A DNA stretch of 6,145 bases from DATAEK01 sp036258055 (GTDB lineage Bacteria; Acidobacteriota; Vicinamibacteria; Vicinamibacterales; 2-12-FULL-66-21): NCBI GenBank assembly GCA_036258055.1, contig DATAEK010000436.1:1-6145 (forward strand), written 5' to 3'. Under the pieces are notes generated by a model that saw only the letters and a list, made by a program, of their open reading frames with translations, made no database searches and was not told the DNA's origin. This document shows, piece by piece, positions 3,899-6,145 of the stretch. The position numbers were made by a program, and so were the translations under genes. How positions within the stretch are numbered: the stretch's first letter is position 1; every line of letters begins with the position of its first letter.

Positions 3899-5350
3899 TT
3901 GTTTGTGGTGATGAAGTTTGGTGGTACCTCGGTCGCGGATGCCTTGGCAATCTCGCGCGTGATCGGCATTGTGCGCGACGAAGTGCAGCGCACGGGGCTG
4001 CCGCCGGTCGTCATCGTCTCGGCGATGGCAGGCGTGACCGACAGCCTGCTGGCGCTGGCGCAGACGGCGGCGGATGGCGATCGCGACGCCGCGACCCGCG
4101 ATCTCGAACAACTGAGACAGCGGCATCTGAACGTCACATTCCAGCTGATTCCCGAAACGGCAGCGCCGAATCTGCGGTCGGATCTCGAGCGGAGCTTCGA
4201 CGATCTGCGCGCGATCGCGACGGCGATTTCCGTGCTCCGTGAGGCGTCGCCGCGGTCGCTCGACGCGGTCGCCTCAGCCGGCGAACTCCTGAGCAGCCGC
4301 ATCGTGGCCGAAGCGCTCAACGCCGCGGGCGTCGCAGCGCAATTCGTCGATGCCAGGCGGGCGATCGTCACCGACGATGGGTATCCCGCCGCGCCTATCG
4401 TGAGCGAGACGCGCAACCGGGTCGGGCGAGAGGTGTTGCCGCACCTGCGCCGCGGCCTCGCGCCAGTCATCGGCGGCTTCGTGGGAGCGACGGTCGCGGG
4501 TGTGACGACCACCCTCGGACGCGGCGGCTCGGACTTTTCGGCGGCGATTGTCGGTGCGGCGCTGCACGGCCTCACCGATCCTGATCAGAGTAGTGACAGC
4601 GTTCCCGCGCCCGCCGTGCGATGCCGCGAGATTCAGATCTGGACCGATGTCGACGGCATGCTCACCGCCGATCCCAGAATCGTCAAGAACCCGTCGGTCG
4701 TTCCGCGCCTCTCGTTCGCGGAAGCGTCGGAGCTGGCCTACTTCGGCGCCAAGGTTCTCCACCCGAGCACGATTCTGCCGGCCGTGCAGGCAGACATTCC
4801 GGTGCGTATCCTGAACAGCAGGAATCCCGCCGCGTCCGGTACCGTCATCAGCGCCGCGCCGTCCTCCGATCGGCACGCGGTTGCGGCCCTCGCGTGCAAG
4901 CGGCAGGTGACCGTGGTCGAGATTACCTCGACGCGAATGCTCATGGCTCACGGGTTTCTGCGACGGCTCTTTCAGGTCTTCGAGACACACCGGACAGCGG
5001 TGGACGTCGTCACGACTTCCGAAGTCAGCGTGTCGGTGACCGTCGACGATGCGCGTGAGCTGAAAGCGATCGTGAAGGCGCTGGAGGAGTTCGCGGAAGT
5101 ATCGGTCGAACGGGGAATGGCGATCCTGTGTGCCGTCGGTGACAGCTTGCGTGGTGATCCGCGTCTCGCAATCCGCTTGCTCGGCGCACTCGACGGCGTG
5201 CCGCTGCGAATGGTCTCGCAGGCCGCATCGAGGAGAAACCTCACCGTCGTGCTGAACGAGCGCGACCTCCTCGCCGCGATGTCGCGGCTGCACGAGGCGT
5301 CGTTCGCGACGGAAGGACTCGTGGCCGCTGGCCGTGGAGAGGACCGATGA
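3899..5350 (+). CDS. lysC: Aspartate kinase, monofunctional, lysine-sensitive type with two ACT domains
   Basis: Phosphorylates L-aspartate with ATP (EC 2.7.2.4), the first step of the aspartate pathway, in the cytoplasm. From the chosen TTG it has 483 residues. The kinase domain shows KFGGTS (6-11), SAMAGVTDSL (41-50), SAGE (126-129), TTLGRGGSDFSAA (203-215, with Asp212), IWTDVDGMLTADPR (247-260) and ELAYFGAKVLHPSTI (278-292). The ACT region follows: RMLMAHGFLRRLFQVF (346-361) and VDVVTTSEVSVSV (368-380) closely resemble the lysine-binding ACT of E. coli LysC, and a second ACT runs from about 405 to 465. Lysine feedback is therefore likely (inference). An extra 17 or so residues (about 225-241, DPDQSSDSVPAPA) sit before the DVDG strand. 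Start alternatives in frame are ATG 3785 (38 extra low-complexity residues from repeat DNA), TTG 3887, GTG 3905, GTG 3908 and ATG 3911. The stop overlaps dapB by ATGA. Confidence 0.95.
   Translation: MFVVMKFGGTSVADALAISRVIGIVRDEVQRTGLPPVVIVSAMAGVTDSLLALAQTAADGDRDAATRDLEQLRQRHLNVTFQLIPETAAPNLRSDLERSFDDLRAIATAISVLREASPRSLDAVASAGELLSSRIVAEALNAAGVAAQFVDARRAIVTDDGYPAAPIVSETRNRVGREVLPHLRRGLAPVIGGFVGATVAGVTTTLGRGGSDFSAAIVGAALHGLTDPDQSSDSVPAPAVRCREIQIWTDVDGMLTADPRIVKNPSVVPRLSFAEASELAYFGAKVLHPSTILPAVQADIPVRILNSRNPAASGTVISAAPSSDRHAVAALACKRQVTVVEITSTRMLMAHGFLRRLFQVFETHRTAVDVVTTSEVSVSVTVDDARELKAIVKALEEFAEVSVERGMAILCAVGDSLRGDPRLAIRLLGALDGVPLRMVSQAASRRNLTVVLNERDLLAAMSRLHEASFATEGLVAAGRGEDR
5336..5339 (+). 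promoter_or_regulatory. Ribosome binding site of dapB inside the lysC end
   Basis: GGAG at 5336-5339 lies 7 bases before the dapB ATG, within the purine-rich run GGAGAGGA. Together with the ATGA overlap at 5347-5350, it supports initiation at 5347 coupled to lysC translation. Confidence 0.7.
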
Positions 5351-6045
5351 GCGTCGACAAGAACTCCGGTCGGCGTGCTCTCCTCATTGGATACGGGCGG
5401 ATGGGCAAGCTCATCGAGTCGCTGAGCTCCCAGTACGGCTGTCAGATCGTCGGTCACATCGATCGATCCAACGTTGGCCGGCCCGACGATTGGCCTCGAG
5501 CCGACGTCGCAATCGACTTCTCAAACGGGGATGCGGTTCCCGTCAATTTCCCGAAGCTGGCCGCACGCGGGATGGCGGTGGTCATCGGCACGACCGGTTG
5601 GAATGCGCACGAGGAGGCGCTCAAGCGGGAGGCCCAGGCACGGGGCGTCGGTGTGGTCGCCGCGCCGAACTTCGCGCTCGGTGTCAGCATTTTCACCGCG
5701 ATGATCGAGCGCGCGGCGGACGCGATGTCGCGCCGCCAGGATTTCGGGGCCTGGATCCACGAGCTCCATCACGCCACGAAGCGTGACGCCCCCTCCGGAA
5801 CCGCGCTCGCGCTCTTCGCCGCCATGCGCCGTGCGGGATACACCGCGAACATCGATGTGTCGTCGACGCGCGCAGGATCGATTCCAGGCACACACACGAT
5901 TGGCTTCGACGCGCCGGCAGAGACGATCACCCTGACCCACACCGCTCGCGACCGCAGCGTCTTCGCTCGCGGCGCACTCGAAGCGGCGGTATGGGTCCAC
6001 GGTCAGAAGGGGTGGTTCACGATGCGGGATGTGCTCGGCTTGTGA
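5347..6045 (+). CDS. dapB: 4-hydroxy-tetrahydrodipicolinate reductase
   Basis: Reduces 4-hydroxy-2,3,4,5-tetrahydrodipicolinate to tetrahydrodipicolinate with NAD(P)H (EC 1.17.1.8), the step after DapA in diaminopimelate/lysine synthesis. It has 232 residues, at the compact end of the family (E. coli has about 273). The Rossmann loop GYGRMGK is at 15-21. The DapB N-domain shows DFSNGDAV, IGTTGW and APNFALGVSIF. The catalytic segment IHELHHATKRDAPSGTAL carries His141, His142 and Lys145. The substrate-binding segment RAGSIPGTHTIGFD follows, then the typical tail AAVWVHGQKGWFTMRDVLGL. The short stretch between the Rossmann loop and DFSNG (about 30 residues, 21-52) explains the small size; no key residue is missing. 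The start overlaps the lysC stop as ATGA and has a good ribosome binding site, so the two are co-translated. No dapA is seen in the window. Confidence 0.96.
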   Translation: MSVDKNSGRRALLIGYGRMGKLIESLSSQYGCQIVGHIDRSNVGRPDDWPRADVAIDFSNGDAVPVNFPKLAARGMAVVIGTTGWNAHEEALKREAQARGVGVVAAPNFALGVSIFTAMIERAADAMSRRQDFGAWIHELHHATKRDAPSGTALALFAAMRRAGYTANIDVSSTRAGSIPGTHTIGFDAPAETITLTHTARDRSVFARGALEAAVWVHGQKGWFTMRDVLGL

Positions 6046-6126
6046 TCGCGGAGAGCGGAGGGCGCGGAGGGGTCTACACGGAGCCCGCGAAGGAGCGCGG
6101 AGGAACGACGGGATGTGAGGAACGTC
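6046..6126. repeat. Degenerate GCGGAG-rich low-complexity DNA after dapB
   Basis: Irregularly spaced copies of GCGGAG occur at 6048-6053, 6055-6060, 6064-6069 and 6097-6102, with ACGGAG at 6078-6083 and GCGAAGGAG near 6088. One strand is strongly purine-biased. No ORF or promoter is apparent. It resembles the degenerate CACGGAG-type intergenic repeats of some high-GC bacteria (recollection, not checked). No T-run is visible before the window ends, so the operon terminator is not identified. Confidence 0.45.
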
Positions 6127-6139
6127 GGGGCGAAGCCCC
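6127..6139. repeat. Small GC hairpin near the window end
   Basis: GGGGC (6127-6131) and GCCCC (6135-6139) form a 5-bp stem around GAA, followed by more C and then CGGTC at the edge. It could be the start of a terminator or of a REP-like element continuing past the window. What follows cannot be seen, so no function is assigned. Confidence 0.35.
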
Positions 6140-6145
6140 CCGGTC

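Noticed and set aside
4274..5293. Long minus-strand open frame (339 codons) opposite lysC
   Set aside because: The plus strand here encodes an unmistakable aspartate kinase. The antisense product has no recognisable motif, is rich in His and Arg, and is explained by GC-rich codon structure.

Overview
The window is high-GC bacterial chromosome, dense with genes. It most resembles Acidobacteriota, probably Vicinamibacteria. This is inferred from the gene families and their pairing (a secreted DUF4159 protein behind a Gly-rich DUF4175-like C-terminus, a secreted Asp-box propeller, a yeast/archaeal-type Asd) and from hairpin-rich intergenic DNA. No rRNA, tRNA, CRISPR array or transposase is visible.

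Layout. Positions 1-1351 hold two plus-strand genes: the C-terminal 174 residues of a large protein cut by the window edge, then a secreted DUF4159 protein one base after its stop. A short junction (1352-1422) with an 8-mer tandem repeat and an inverted repeat separates these from a convergent minus-strand gene (1423-2454). That gene encodes an exported beta-propeller with six Asp-box (BNR) repeats. The divergent gap 2455-2714 carries back-to-back candidate promoters, a 26-codon ORF that may be leaderless, and a strong intrinsic terminator ending 12 bases before asd. The leader segments can pair in mutually exclusive ways, as in a transcription attenuator. From 2715 to 6045 runs a plus-strand operon for the aspartate pathway: asd, lysC, dapB. 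A gap with tandem hairpin repeats lies between asd and lysC, and lysC and dapB overlap by ATGA. The last 100 bases are non-coding GCGGAG-rich DNA with a hairpin.

How the genes work together. LysC phosphorylates aspartate, Asd reduces aspartyl phosphate to the semialdehyde, and DapB performs the reduction that follows DapA condensation on the way to diaminopimelate and lysine. DapA is not in the window. LysC keeps two ACT domains of the lysine-inhibited type. The operon may therefore be controlled twice: enzyme feedback by lysine, and possibly premature termination ahead of asd. The attenuator is the most interesting candidate here, but it rests on hand-drawn base pairing and needs comparative or transcript evidence.
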